Of a stretch of 48,058 nucleotides of DNA, positions 44,301 through 47,920 are shown in pieces (position 1 is the stretch's first letter; each line of letters starts with the position of its first letter). Source of the DNA: Planctomycetaceae bacterium (lineage in GTDB: Bacteria; Planctomycetota; Planctomycetia; Pirellulales; Pirellulaceae); the NCBI GenBank assembly GCA_005798335.1, contig SYJV01000212.1, positions 1-48,058 of the forward strand, in the 5' to 3' direction. The notes beneath the pieces were generated by a model. The model was not told where the DNA came from, did no database searches, and was given only the letters and a program-made list of their open reading frames with translations. Made by a program: the position numbers and the translations under genes.

Positions 44301-47300
44301 TATCGATCGGTACGATGTTCTCAATGCCAATACCGGTGGGACCAAGAATGCCAACCTGATTCGCGTCGACCTCACCGGCAAGTTGAACGTTCAGCGGCAC
44401 AGTTGCCGACGAACTTGTGGCGAGTCGTTCGCCAACAATCATGCGAAAGGCAACAAATGATGTCTCGCTACTGGTACCCAAGTCAAATTGGCTGCGATTG
44501 GGAATACCGCTTCCACCATAAACCTGCGGTGTATGTCCGAGGTAGCCGCGAAGCCGGTCGATCAGCTCAAGCCGCTTTGTCGCGGCTGTTAGCGGGCCGC
44601 GTTCGATCTCCCGCAATAGCGCTTGTCCCGCATCGTTTCCAAGCAAGCCCGACACTGCCACAAAGAAACTAGACACGGACTCGGCCCGCGCATCGGGAAT
44701 CGGCGCGCGATCTTCTGGTCGCACCAGACCTGCCGACGACAATGCGTTTAAGTAAGCATCGGTCCAGGTGGCAACGTCGCTTGCCAGCGATACCAACTGA
44801 GTAGGCGCGGACGCATCGTTCAGAATTGCATTGCGAATCTTGCTCGCCTCAGTTCGCTTGCGCGCCAGGTATTCGTCTGGAGTCAGCGGTGTGGCGGCGG
44901 CTGCGACATAAAACTCGAACGATAGCAATTCCTTTGTTTGCGGATCGAGCTTTTGCAAGAACAGCGGATCCTCTTGGAGCAGCTCGGCCAGCCCAGGATA
45001 AGTCTCTACAAAAATCGAAGTGCTCTCAACTCTGCCCGTTGGCAAATCCATGACCAACGCGCCCGCCGTATACACGCCATTCAGATTGAGGACGGGATCG
45101 TACTGGGAAAAGTCCATCGGCGGACGGGCGGGCAAGCCGTTCAATCCCGATGCCAACTTGATCGCTTCGCCCGGAATAATATCGGGAGCTGGATTGCGTA
45201 CGTTGGGAACGCTAATGTACAGTTCTGTATAGGGCGTATCGAGATTGGCCAAGTTCCGAATCGTGACACCGTAAACACCGGTTTCACCGATTTGCAACTG
45301 CGCTTTACCACCCACGCCGACGTCAACCGTGTAGTCGTCTGCCGACTCGACCTGAAATCGGTACGGTTCCACGGCGACTCGACCATCGGGATGGAGTACT
45401 TGGACGTCGTACAGACCAGCGATCGCCGTCCTTAAATCGAACACGGCAATGATTTTCGTCGCGTCGACTCGGTGTATCGAAACAGGAGCGAGTTCGGACA
45501 GCGTCGGGCGCACTAATCGCGCTGTGACATTCTGTGGAAATTCCGCGCCATGAATTTCTAACGTCACATATCGGGATTGGCCGCCGCGCTCAGGCGATAC
45601 ATTGGTTACGCCAAACGGAATTGCTTCAGCGAACAAACGAATCGGGTGCAGTGGAGGCGGCGGTAGTGGATTGCCATCTGCCCCAATTCGCTGGTCGCTG
45701 AGAATTCCTCCACGGGCTAATACGTAGTAATTACCGGCTGACGTTTCAGGAATCAGCACGCGCTGATTCGGCTTTAAGTATCCGTTAAACGCATGATCAT
45801 AGAGGATCGGAGATGGCAAACCCTCGTGGCGAACGTACAGTTCGTGAGCGCCCGCGCCGTCGAGACTGGTTAAATCGATTTGCAGCGTCTGTCCAGCAAT
45901 TGTTTCGATCCGCAGCAGTCGCCAACCGCCGACTTGGAGCGTATCATCCAGCGCGACTCCCAATCGCAATTGCTGCACGTCGATGCGCAGCTCGGTAGCC
46001 GAAAAGCCGGTGTTATTGCGATTACTTTCCCCTTCGAAAATGTCGTCGAAAATATCGGTCCTGACCAAGACGCGATAGTCGCCAGGCAGCCTGGGAGGTA
46101 GTTTGACATCCATGCTCGCAGTGTAAGTCTCACCCGGTGCGAGCGTTCGCGATTGCTTGGTTTCACTGCGGCCTAACAAGGCATCCCCTAGGTCCCATTG
46201 ACTATCACTGGATAGATAGATCGCGTCATCCCAATAACCACGCGCCGGTTCGTTGCCTCGATTCGCAATGGTCCAGGAAACAGTTACCGTTTGGCCAACC
46301 TGACCAGTTGTGGGAATTGAAATTTCGGTGACTTGCAGGTCTGTCGGGGGCGGCGCCTGGATCAATAGAGGCGTGCTGCCGGGCGCGTCGTTATCCTTTT
46401 CGTTGGACTCGCGGACGATTCCCTGGGGATACTTGATCGTTCGAGTCGAGTCGGCGCGCACAATCACGTAATACGTGCCGGTCAGTCCCCTGGGCAAACG
46501 AACGATTCGGCTAACATCGCGCGCCTGGCCGGGCAACAATGTTTGAGAATGTTCAATCGTTCCAATCAGGTGATCGCTCTGAGTATCAAGTACCGGATCG
46601 CGCGACAAGTAAATGTTATCGGTCCATGGCATCTGACGAGCTGGAATCGCGCCACCGTTGTTCCGTATCGTGTAACGCACCAAGAAATCGCCGCCAATCT
46701 CAACGCGTGCATCCGAGGTGACCGAAGTGATTTGCAGATTGGGACGCTGTACTTGCGTAACTTGAATGTCAATAGTCGACGTGTTGTTACCTTCATCGCG
46801 ATACTCGGGCACGCGCCCATCGCCGCCGCCAGAGATCCGATCCGCGTTTTCGGGATACGGAGGATTCAACCCTACGGCTTCGCCATAGCTGACCGAAAAT
46901 GGCGAATCGGTGTAAAGGATGATTCGAAAAGCACCGCCGATATTGTCGGGGAGCTGAAGTTGGACTTCGCTGGAATAGCTTTCACCCGGCGCTAATGCTC
47001 CATTTCGACCTAGGCCTCCCAAGTACAAATCGTTGGAGGCCAGGGATGCGTCTTCGGAAAGGAAGAGAGCATCTTCCCATCGCGCCACTTCGGTACTACG
47101 CGTACCCTTGTTCATAACCGTCCAACGAGCAGTGGCCAGCCCTCCCGAATCGGACGTTGGAGGCGTGATCGAAAAACTCGTAACCTGTAGGTCAGGCTCC
47201 TTGTACGTCACGTCAATAATGTTGCTCGAAGCGCGATTGTTGATAATTCTCGAATGCGTCGAGCCAACTCGACCCTCCCACTGCCGAATGCTGAAATGCT

Positions 47301-47919
47301 CGGGCCAGTTCGGAAACTCCGATGCTGACCAACCGCCGTAGAATAGGCCGTAACGCGTAAGTTGTGCGTTGGCAATCACGTGAGCATACCACTTCCCTTC
47401 GATACCTCGCGGCAAGCGAATATCGAGGCTCATTCGTCGCGCATCGCCCGGCGCTATCGACTCTCCAGAGTCGACCGTAGAGCCTACGTAACTGGCTCGC
47501 GACTCGATGAAACTCGGGTCCTTCGACACGTATACGTAGTAATTGAATTTTGCACCGGGCCAGGTCTTCTCGGGACCGAGGTTGGCGATGTCCCACGAAA
47601 CTCGGATCGACTGGCCCGAATCCGCGGTGGCGTCGGTTTGAACATTGCGAACTTGCAAATCGACATTCAAGTCGACGATATTCGAAGGCAAAGCGGCATG
47701 ATTGTTTTGTGTGAATGGCCCTTCGAAAACTGTGGCGATAACGTTGGTTGGTCCACGCAGGATTTCCAGCAATGTGCTGCGGTCAAATCGCTGGAGGTCG
47801 GTTAACTTGATTTCTCCGATCGGTTTGCCGGTAGCCTGTTCGAACCGTTCGAGGATCGCCCGCACTTGTCCCAGCAACCCCGGATCTGCGACACCCGCGG
47901 CAATCGACGGATCGACATT
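20365..47919 (-). CDS. Giant RHS/YD-repeat surface protein, probably cut at its 5' end
   Basis: One uninterrupted frame of more than 9,170 codons. Residues are counted from the TTG at 47877. Modules in order: four CARDB (about 70-640), PPC-like and TIG (640-850), propeller-like (1515-1770), nine cadherin-type Ig repeats (2000-2885), an RHS-type N-terminal segment (3070-3350), internal dockerin (3465-3525), Big_2 and ZU5-like (3620-3950), YVTN propeller (4190-4660), YD repeats (5010-7530), RHS core (7570-7700), Ala/Gly-rich helices (7700-8130), toxin-like module (8250-8405), metzincin-like module (8580-8750), four C-terminal dockerin-type repeats (8980-9145). It is probably an exported adhesin or polymorphic-toxin-like protein. 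The N-terminus lacks a signal peptide, and the frame continues coding-like from 47877 to 47919 (NVDPSIAAGVADPG), then meets an apparent insertion sequence, so the true start is likely lost. No immunity gene is seen. Confidence 0.9.
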   Translation of the reverse strand, partial: NVDPSIAAGVADPGLLGQVRAILERFEQATGKPIGEIKLTDLQRFDRSTLLEILRGPTNVIATVFEGPFTQNNHAALPSNIVDLNVDLQVRNVQTDATADSGQSIRVSWDIANLGPEKTWPGAKFNYYVYVSKDPSFIESRASYVGSTVDSGESIAPGDARRMSLDIRLPRGIEGKWYAHVIANAQLTRYGLFYGGWSASEFPNWPEHFSIRQWEGRVGSTHSRIINNRASSNIIDVTYKEPDLQVTSFSITPPTSDSGGLATARWTVMNKGTRSTEVARWEDALFLSEDASLASNDLYLGGLGRNGALAPGESYSSEVQLQLPDNIGGAFRIILYTDSPFSVSYGEAVGLNPPYPENADRISGGGDGRVPEYRDEGNNTSTIDIQVTQVQRPNLQITSVTSDARVEIGGDFLVRYTIRNNGGAIPARQMPWTDNIYLSRDPVLDTQSDHLIGTIEHSQTLLPGQARDVSRIVRLPRGLTGTYYVIVRADSTRTIKYPQGIVRESNEKDNDAPGSTPLLIQAPPPTDLQVTEISIPTTGQVGQTVTVSWTIANRGNEPARGYWDDAIYLSSDSQWDLGDALLGRSETKQSRTLAPGETYTASMDVKLPPRLPGDYRVLVRTDIFDDIFEGESNRNNTGFSATELRIDVQQLRLGVALDDTLQVGGWRLLRIETIAGQTLQIDLTSLDGAGAHELYVRHEGLPSPILYDHAFNGYLKPNQRVLIPETSAGNYYVLARGGILSDQRIGADGNPLPPPPLHPIRLFAEAIPFGVTNVSPERGGQSRYVTLEIHGAEFPQNVTARLVRPTLSELAPVSIHRVDATKIIAVFDLRTAIAGLYDVQVLHPDGRVAVEPYRFQVESADDYTVDVGVGGKAQLQIGETGVYGVTIRNLANLDTPYTELYISVPNVRNPAPDIIPGEAIKLASGLNGLPARPPMDFSQYDPVLNLNGVYTAGALVMDLPTGRVESTSIFVETYPGLAELLQEDPLFLQKLDPQTKELLSFEFYVAAAATPLTPDEYLARKRTEASKIRNAILNDASAPTQLVSLASDVATWTDAYLNALSSAGLVRPEDRAPIPDARAESVSSFFVAVSGLLGNDAGQALLREIERGPLTAATKRLELIDRLRGYLGHTPQVYGGSGIPNRSQFDLGTSSETSFVAFRMIVGERLATSSSATVPLNVQLAGEVDANQVGILGPTGIGIENIVPIDTPLPFTVEATLPKNATAAARSIRITVPMDSHLDVRRFQLSDLQLGDLRIAIPDGRPAFTGEFDLSSSLGFSLQVTAGVDVLTRTAIWNLSAIDPIDGLPPANPSVGLIAPGQKIQVGYWIDASADEISTLETGMTARTVATIQFDDAKPIESLANIVTLDARPPVSTSTVTELSGNRYRIIFSVTDDSNKYGLPNGGVAESVVLMSRDGVRYSTIARLDAGQNEFTYSDASFGASPPVFLVRTIDLAGNVEPVAAGIRAPRLVPRVNLGEPPTAPVEIETALASISPVAVNSANRLFIQAQAGVTSRASTTRPSSFTRVLEPLSAESFAVGLGDSGASIGSLALASSPDGKYLYASGGNGRRTLFRFALDGATTQTTLLSTLEHPIYELAFDAVGQLWGTSGGLGLVQLDPATGQILSVYGAGVTLGIAPVPGKAELIVSTMTGIQRFDVLSRRFIPVSETRVDAIAVAQDGTIYGTAWPRGGEILRFDHRGRALVVATLDEPAESLAIGKPGTLFDGLLLAGTDRTGKLVAIDLRTLRHVTLASGGAKRIETIEILSDGRVMLTKQGQIDVLQPIVAPRVISTTPIAGDGVVPVVNTASVTFDVGVIFDDPKDLASATNPANYQLVNTDTGQGMSIARIVHHGQTRTSHLLFEALPPAAYELTVKPSIQSDQGLALGGTGHTTRFNVMDNVSATAAVRFSTPRVNRHDGTLLVDMTVTNNGVTDIAGPIRVSFDAWTSGGMELATIGPGEPTTTGLNPALVPYIEIYRTGTTLAVGATSSKVTLALKNPNLLEVGFQSQVLASLPKNQLPVFTTTPSVAASVGTAYAYDANADDPDGSSVAYVLVRGPEGATVDANTGLVNWAPPRSATTSVPFEMRAFDSRGAYRAQSWSVDVSGINTPPVLAPIENVSTLEGSLIEIPVSAFDADGDRLFYWADRLPPGAAFDSLNNAIRYRPNASGAGRYEKVTVYASDGLAIERRQFEIVVSNRNSSPDLQPLTNRSLREGDSLSMLIRATDADGDRLTYRSPNLPPGAFLDPNSGVLQWTPAYNQHGIYPITVLVNDGLAAVETSFQIVVENVNGAVTMPQLDAFTVFEGQTIRLRIAGYDPETPTSSSNPLPTADDFQADQGSLQALLSYTHTALPSGAKYDAATQIFQWTPTFDQAGTYDVTFTARDDGDGTNLPTTDTSTLSIRVNDANGAPRWDAISDKSIAAGETLTATLRSQDPESGRLILSASLDESVVGSLNQLPGFVAFTDNGDGTATLRANPAAGDRGSYLIVLRATEATGTPALVGTSQFLINVTSLNEPPKLATLPSRVAVVGQQMVFDVRATDADQDPLQFSASTWPTGAVLEPTSIYGLSRFRWTPTQAQLGVHSFKITVADDGHAGATSPLSSTREFAIDVRTSNTRPNLVPLGTQSVREGDLLSIAPVATDPDNNSLFFTANLLSPDGTTTTSQVPLGFQFDMLSGKIEWRPTFEQAGNYSVRLTVSDGAESRGEDVSIIVLDANRLPVASQPPRLLISEGDNFSFVVPISDPDGDPVRFRLTGTNPTGVSLDENSGLLLWTPGYDSAGGYTISYEGADARGGTAQGALAIQVLNINRSPQLTVPTTRTAVVGVPLSVSINATDPDRDALAWKVEGMPPGATFDIPSQTFRWTAEAFQIGRYTIRFIAEDGEFSVARTMEIEVLAASPAPQVQLVVTPSFAVIPGSEVLVQPIVDSVNPVASIQLTIAGRAYSLDSLGRANFKPTAVGSYEAVATVRTIDNAETVVRTTIRVRNPVDLNKPILSTTLIDGQRILAGRLETAFQVLDDSLDLFTIELVPESALTGTVLATGRASGTQQVVIDSSRFENGFYTLRARAVDLGGLESTLERRLEISSTEKQASFTTQRIDASINLDGVPIEIIRRYDSLSNNRSGLLGTGWSLPMLEPRISVSQHHSSSQGTSLADSAWRIGQRVYISRPDGERVGFTFQPVSRTVGGLTIFTPAFLADRTDGWTLQVPFAELRAVAGRMYVLGNGLPYSSEVLARDDSWSFQLDSLGGLSYRYRAAELASSDYSLHSSVGASGRQVIWSDSGLIAADGARWSVINDAAGRISEAIQPGGQRQSYRYDNSGRLVLAIDLSDTTSAAKTHFGYDAAGRLITIVPLSETGQQIKYSNEGLFVGQQSIDRQFGSTRNLLFQTHSGSLASGLESRFSLVISETELAATAHGHITFAFDVVGSTGLQPDLIAADGSVARSGVTSNGRSVTLLSFDRSGVYVLRFASRDATSGPFTLTTQLVGDVDDNGSVTAADGSLLAAALGAQSGQAAFNSRADFNRDGKIDALDQSAYISALGTLLNLAPEFRASTQPLVSRGQRGTVVDLATLWADPHADELIVWSSQITGGTVRYLGDSLVLVVPDVGRTDPMQLTIKATDGLLDSASQPISIAVQSLAYVGLELDSRVVDLEVGQTQRIQVFGVLFDGALEALPASEVTFGSRANSLAQVTDRGVVIAKEVGKTLVTIAAAGLQTGALVRIATRDQHRIDVFPSSYTLPVGKTRQFVVRERDIASVSNVSSASSGAMYVVESPAIATIGTDGLLTALANGTTRVFVFQGGQSFISTITVASPLGSTATIGQGGGIVGDVAGIQVEVPSGALARNTSVSVSALQSSDLPYGLPTGFQFGSGIKISGIEEGSDYPLSVSFPAPLGIAAGQPIYLFQPVDVQLEGQPIQRTWQLVDSARVDQDGRVRTTSPPNVGVLARSPADLRGLMHPSASGILFAGVPTVLTALGAIQDLNTRNALFGDARFGSYVMRMDAFGGTADSIYYAANDIFGTVLVPAVVNIPYLVTTYRTSPQGLVEIESSQVQLAAGQVHNYVLPGIPRVDQYFTSPALVRGQIQFPTTSGGSVEIVLQVDNLLQENPYKNAPNFNSSTLGSKLADIYLTLEIGGRDTFDEQGTVKVVGSPDVRIPGSKLTLKDKILSAAVPAGAAIGAGTITVTRPMDMPLDGRFKRQEFTSNPIAVLSEGLYAAAASGGEDRVVIYNICAAELDDKVVNACKKSATATTDDPPKLEPSVAASIRLGVGLGRTLAPRKTLATPDGTRFYVTLENGGVSVIDALALHEIDLKPDAASGPTPDTQGTNHITLPPGSRPFDVTSDPLGRRLYVSDRGRASVYVIDIDPYSSKYHQLIQTINFPSVASGISAIGKIGLRGLAVTPDGNRLYVTAPARDLFGVVGGSQGVLLSVKLRDEKGLPIAIPTFDPRDLDAVTVVGVGPYEITATDDPNVMLVADRVDDKHGVTIVRRESSGGHVVDQVDLTGYGIIPRLIEGRGTQVHGVSNAQGIQYVPADKFKDKIGSHPGYAIITGFRTFAEGDPKHDPNIGPFFAYNAYFTETITLPGNVKDSDPSNDKDLRVTIPKSVAVAAGGNFALIRNPLGKFGESLTKPRVVAATMPVINGFPDDLAVASQSGLVLAGFQSRGLVLGYDLAAMIKSVESSARGPKLSSWSQFPEDPASNGPLSNLLRGPLSTVPIDWVNPLSAVAADFRFFRTTGTDGSVVLGYGVPPRGPDNNSPNSYAPLPGGRLPRGVSVQPAVDEQSILLVPTPYNQTPSMNAFPNGPFQVEAGITANVEVHTGALHEMHSLVSYRSQEQDRGLVLHYDSLRADPLQVFHFAASNLDKQTVDVAKDRFVARLTAQLGDTRIAGLGLEEADARKLGLVGSENLFKIPKFENKTPSNLVSVAEHSFGAGLQIDLGKGETGLYTFLLDYGILRNVDGKYQGDLLRQTFPVAVVNSTDGPIGAGWGIAGYLRLYPGDAGALLVDGNGQEQIFLAPQQADQPYTSLANDHSVLRIVNKLFERRLRDGTIERFDSQGRLNTVTDRNGNVTRFEHVDKNLTKIIDPVGLATEFIYLGNRVESMKDPDGRITRFSYKDGHLESITDPDGSKRTFAYGASVGLTQPEKGTIREGTKHLLTSQILKRGHAPNEPLDDPFQETYKYDEVGRIASGRRVDGETFSLKAAQVKFTYSVSKSTDAENAPELFELSSPETIDQSSLLAIRCGATPEQTASEKTKYLAQADYKDFRGTATTFGMTSYGQYHDSRQDERRTSVQGRNSSSGRITAEEDAVGNLMCYTYDAFDNVKSIKDCPNKSTTSETIYQYDYEFPSLYSQSFNQVVITVDGVGRRTENKLDGKGNILSATVTDPHAPTGSPSAVTTHYVYNSQGLRRQVKDGRGNDINYTYDIYGRLDRAIYVDGFEKFVYADLTGKPTETFDANNNRTIYKRDKMNRVLETNHVANPVTPQFGSKMDYDAQGNLIRRVDLDGNVTTFTYDVLDRNVTTVVEPGGLSLTTKNAYKLVNLKPTYDVLEEPGGATQVTQRPDGTFNVEVHDKHGDLIRTYDGLGRLTKTLRDKAGRKIGEIPPHGKAVTLDLDARGRIELQTGPLPDQKVKFAYDNADRLVTQTVYNGKQEQVTKQTYNLFDQVVELTNAENHKTRREYDLAGNRTAETIGFGTAIAFRTEWVFDKRNRVESEKRGTAAPKTFVYYASGHLRVATDERDYKTEYRLDGMNRVYETIDAEKNTIRTQFSGEGDLLSTTDGRGAEYKTTFQYDHARRLVTTVDPLNNTTVYAYDKMGRKIAMADARAKGNIDSKLYVERLAYDAIGRLKEHADALGHTTKYEYDVWDTIIDIDAPQPGSDRDARIITHNEWSANRRQLTTTVGQKTNNTIVSRQSFDALGNLILKEASVDRPEAVGVATRLEYDKLNRVRKRIEAPGTTVAATYQIVFDARGLQSRTIDPRGMITDFKYDSRMRLSETRQGVGTIDEIVIKTEFDDTGNLISQSDPRGDQIKTQFTYDGLGRKIKETRPIGSAIGPAVAEIVLDYDKAGNLISETDPRNRQWITQYAYDKSNRLIKKTDALSKDWLYDYDAVGNRIKSTNPHGISLTYEYDALNRLYGTVNAFGYVTATQFDPYGNVLATVSPNAGLQNSASSILVGGIGGLTHTERFSYDKFGRRIESTDAEGHKTRYVYDTLGRVVAFSDARSVESGAQFVTSYTYDQRSRPIKVERASGLNGNDEKLVTLTGYDAAGNVDSRTDPRGVKTSLEYDILGRLKKSTVNTSVPNEGYHGGELYVTTFKYDQAGNLKELTDPRGAFYTMFHNYDAQGNRVETSFRTGTPEDPGEIATTIKTFDPSNNLKSTQDPRGAYYTSFNDYDALGRLERTSQPRGTPAAPLPPRVESFVFDSAGYLDAHILARKNSTGSEQLSIVYDQDLLGRQVKITDSGGFVKEHTHDRNGNVIVEKQIGKGASAGQDSPDRVIRYTYDRKNQLIRTTDPTARISEIFYDPVGNIIKTIQPELNSLDTRSTTTFVYDAANRKRSFTDAEGGVQRLQYNSAGHVIVDQDARGAFYAKRMQYDALGRIIRMEQPTGTPEVPGTPSVYTTTYQVGGAKTTHVDPRGPTFATVATYTASGSQASLARAAGRDGDGHRDVQKWRYDLAGNLATYVDPRGAAFATTYEYDAASLLRSVTYAAGTVDVPAQLTERYEYDEDGRQIKHIGIGGPVYVSLRQYDNLGRPVLAINPVGESVRVVLDRWGNPVSTTDKFGTTHQEFDSLNRMTYKKDPLGHETLIAYARSGSTQITTDARKNDWKKDNDGLGRTIRETDPLGSVTLNQFDAIGNMTQVTNSIGLVHTTTFDARSLPVEQVMAKGRPEQEKTRTEYDALGRPILSTDPRDLTGEFYATRTEYDDLGRVIRTLHSAATPVQASTLVTPGFSKGLVTQTFYDAVGNVTKQVPIGGEEFAITQAYDRMNRRIETQAPTGTRQAPRTSVSRFEYNHAGDVAAMVDALGQRTEWQYDQIGRVTKRSIMVPGASPLVTTNRYITDASGFRVEQIDALGTSSSSIHYDGLGRVSRESIRGEPDRVTTYDAVGNVAKVQQGRWFVTRKYDKRNHLESESDAATNEQRFVVDSIGNLRFHFDAVGNPPTEFQYDGLNRRVLTIDSLRGRSLVSYDLGGNVESVSDPSQNVTTIKFDGLDRPITETTSFGTRTTTYNAAGQAISSVDRNGRRKEYEYDFANRVRTEKWLDSQGTIIHSIFMDTDAVGRATTVRDSVSNFTIGFTQDASNRIANQSMTLVGLSPIQVNYTPDPLGRPEVTQLRLAAGPVLVQNSYLRDLTKDRITTIRQTGSFATDKRVNFEYVADLSYRIDRLERASAAGQVVSTSDMDYEDRGMVRQIVQSASGSKLHQLDYTYNASGEIATHSDEFGQAIYSYDPLHRLAGIDYSGNLADEIYRYDAAGNTTATSTSSSIVIGGRNRVVSDGRHTYEYDAEGNIVLVREQQTGAKRLMEWDHRNRMTSVSDVDAQENVVQRVQFVYDGLNRRIRQTVQRSGSTVLDRVYAYDGDDVMVEFSVQNNSLVPSVAYMHGPMTDQIFAQDLGAANYHWLLTDRMGSVRNIIDPTGVALDRIRYDAYGKFAFRENPSLVGNYFYTGRMLDAATGFYYYRARYYDPALGRFISVDPSGFGGGDLNLYRYAGGDPANYFDPTGLSREFFTGRSTAGGDSWMASAQSRGSRQNIAAHVWGSRVANPFGSTAMEFGESYKENIKQIDKRIGDSFRVVAGASVFAASLLAAKPEGIAAWYYTGNIDEALKTGRERLNAYANQLGQFSKDSTAGLTRNMDSLNRMSRDANKISKSSLGGFLFASLLHVDAFIGGALVGTAQAFTELGAMAADFTSLGLRDNGLLSDRSQRRYYSMVGQAVAQQGAVMTAKATFEAIVNEVASIPDLILNGETAHLGQLAADFNLLNVGGAAVGLLGRVGKMSGIAGGLKTVFGASRAFVNEAGLAAGAGALAVGRSTASAVGTGVRSAATGLASGVSIVGSSALGATIHVGGGAARAFGGLVEQSIVMAGQVGRLSTNLATSVIDVGSSIVRSADLQSFSRNMVQKLNLAGDSAGAIERSLAYARRQLVALQLRKQLTRLQHEPASRMEKSAIVAFVADEVDRPGQTPLLGKSQQTATVSVNGSPIEPNDIWHYGTLDYEAEKLSQGASHLSPDDLGGYNSHYYKMEMNQLQSLHQSQVIDNPSAAVPAGAAATPPAKPHPEFYPAFTDSQLKHFSDKHSNAKAFQDAHNNLQGLAPDDLKLTRIVVGRDRRLYWAHNGQPITSLHGLTSYPDGQYTNSSFIFVMDEHGNLYGKQRIEHAGAGTLPNGVLLDEFKHSQFLGPNTKIVGGGELQIVNGELKAISDGTGHFGINLSKEFDHFDQGGALDVVLKALEDQARKHHAPDSTLPKFDLSGVEVHELVTKAHGAMHLIEIMDQAGFDAIIQQHGSDAGIGFLRPTYEAAKRRRPDQVGNDPTQQYYARVTAIPDDTSIFGVWNDVRAPQLPSATLLRLLANSTFLSGLSPAVDESISQTILTGSFDGRILNAVSAAIASWNSLVDAPNFFVPAVDVFVEDLPQGQLAEARIIEFSPNGGVTRASIVFDVNADANGWYIDRTPWDSSEFADPNNEQVRGRYDLYSTALHEIGHLIGFSFAFDGFDRQVMTDYRGKKFILGDYGQYELFGPYSELDPIAHPEALMAASLAPGSRKTPTQIDLDIINRVWKSSAEPSDRRRMIDGNRLMGDQNGFVLLASHVSQAIADGPATGIMNGAFTINDPANPQFTWDIVGSVSIGAGATLTETVGSMLTDLSQTFILPVGTQKLTFTLSGIQLDVGSASQPGDAIEVALLRANETLSQLAPITGLTGSDGLLNIQADGRVFVAPGVTVTGLQSSGSTVNLAQPMNVSIDLAQLPAGSVNTLYVDLVGLGTTDNSRVKIENVKLVAAKALSWHNSTLDVDVNDDGFVTPLDALLVINELNSHAVTGPSPRFPAITSSLGPPPYYDVFEDGFASPLDALIVINYLNTRAVRGGGLGGEHSLAWHNAAKPSDVNRDGYISALDALLIANELNAPRVSHPTTGVLPRVFESTDRTAYLDVNDDGRLTPLDSLWIINELNANEPRANGPITAGDNDLVGTWIDELFPGN
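20450..20940 (-). repeat. Four C-terminal dockerin-like EF-hand repeats
   Basis: Four copies of D-x-N-x-D-G-x-x-x-x-x-D-A/S-L-x-x-I/A-N-x-L-N: DVNDDGFVTPLDALLVINEL, DVFEDGFASPLDALIVINYL, DVNRDGYISALDALLIANEL and DVNDDGRLTPLDSLWIINEL, spaced 40-45 residues apart near the C-terminus. Such modules end many planctomycete extracellular proteins. The second has lost the Asn of the calcium loop. They probably anchor or stabilise the protein with calcium. Confidence 0.88.
21625..22150 (-). other. Metzincin-like metallopeptidase module with incomplete zinc site
   Basis: The motif HEIGHLIGFSF has zinc ligands H8672 and H8676 and the catalytic Glu E8673 (DNA 21850-21864). A later ALMAASLAPG stretch followed by QIDLDIINRVW matches the Met-turn and last helix of matrixin-like peptidases. 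The third histidine, expected at the eleventh position of the motif, is Phe, so the site is incomplete or uses another ligand. It may be inactive or autoproteolytic; neither is shown. Confidence 0.65.
22660..23126 (-). other. Post-core toxin-like module of the giant protein
   Basis: Residues about 8251-8405. The pattern FVMDEHGNLY ... FKHSQFLGPNTKIVGGGELQ ... GELKAISDGTGHF resembles an H-S-S-F-L-x-G-x-P-V-x-x-A-G-E and S-G-H-Y motif that I recall from C-terminal regions of bacterial effector and polymorphic-toxin proteins. The enzymatic role of that motif is not known to me. An Ala/Gly-rich helical region (23500-24780) lies between it and the RHS core, as is common before toxin domains. Confidence 0.5.
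24783..25165 (-). other. RHS-associated core domain
   Basis: The segment carries WLLTDRMGSVRNIIDPTG (residues about 7595-7612), GRMLDAATGFYYYRARYYDP and LGRFISVDPSGF, and ends with LYRYAGGDPANYFDPTG. This is the canonical RHS repeat-associated core (TIGR03696 type), which caps the cocoon and ends in DPxG, where the variable C-terminal region begins. Confidence 0.92.
25300..32840 (-). repeat. YD (RHS) repeat array
   Basis: About 2,500 residues of tandem YD repeats of the form YDxxGRLxxxxDPxGxxxxxxYD. Dozens of copies can be read by eye, for example YDALGRLERTSQPRGT and YDAAGNVDSRTDPRGVKTS. In known RHS/teneurin/Tc-toxin proteins these build a hollow beta-barrel cocoon that encloses the C-terminal cargo. 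This array is long for the family. An early short piece of the same kind sits at about 37830-38010, about 1,700 residues upstream. Confidence 0.92.
33900..35310 (-). other. YVTN-type beta-propeller in the giant protein
   Basis: Repeated segments such as TLATPDGTRFYVTLENGGVS, DVTSDPLGRRLYVSDRG and LAVTPDGNRLYVTAPARD (residues about 4190-4660) are typical of YVTN/YncE-like propeller blades. A related propeller-like region with SPDGKYLYASGGNG lies at about 42560-43330. The blades usually mediate binding or adhesion; no catalytic residues are recognisable. Confidence 0.75.
37310..37475 (-). other. Internal dockerin-like EF-hand pair in the giant protein
   Basis: Two calcium-loop motifs, DVDDNGSVTAAD and DFNRDGKIDALD, separated by about 30 residues, form a dockerin-type I module in the middle of the protein (residues about 3465-3525). 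It lies just after the first RHS-type segment, far from the C-terminal dockerin-like repeats. Confidence 0.75.
39230..41870 (-). repeat. Nine cadherin/He_PIG-type Ig repeats in the giant protein
   Basis: Nine modules of about 85-120 residues in a row, each with E-G-x-x-hydrophobic, A-x-D-x-D-x-D, L-P-x-G-A and F/L-x-W-x-P signatures (for example PPGAFLDPNSGVLQWTP). They match the putative Ig/cadherin-like repeat type known from large bacterial surface proteins. The A-x-D-x-D-x-D segments probably bind calcium. The copies have diverged, so the expansion is not recent. Confidence 0.8.
45965..47680 (-). other. CARDB block in the giant protein (four modules)
   Basis: Four successive modules of about 130-150 residues, each beginning with a hydrophobic strand such as VDLQVRNV, PDLQVTSF, PNLQITSV or TDLQVTEI and containing a V-x-W-T-I/V-x-N-x-G strand, a pattern typical of the CARDB (bacterial adhesion-related Ig-like) domain. 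They form the exposed N-terminal end seen here. A PPC-like and a TIG module follow downstream to about 45330. Confidence 0.8.
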
Positions 47920-47920
47920 A

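Noticed and set aside
47875-47877. TTG as the real start of the giant gene
   Set aside because: The frame remains coding-like upstream until an apparent insertion-sequence end, and no signal peptide follows the TTG, so it looks like an artefact of truncation.
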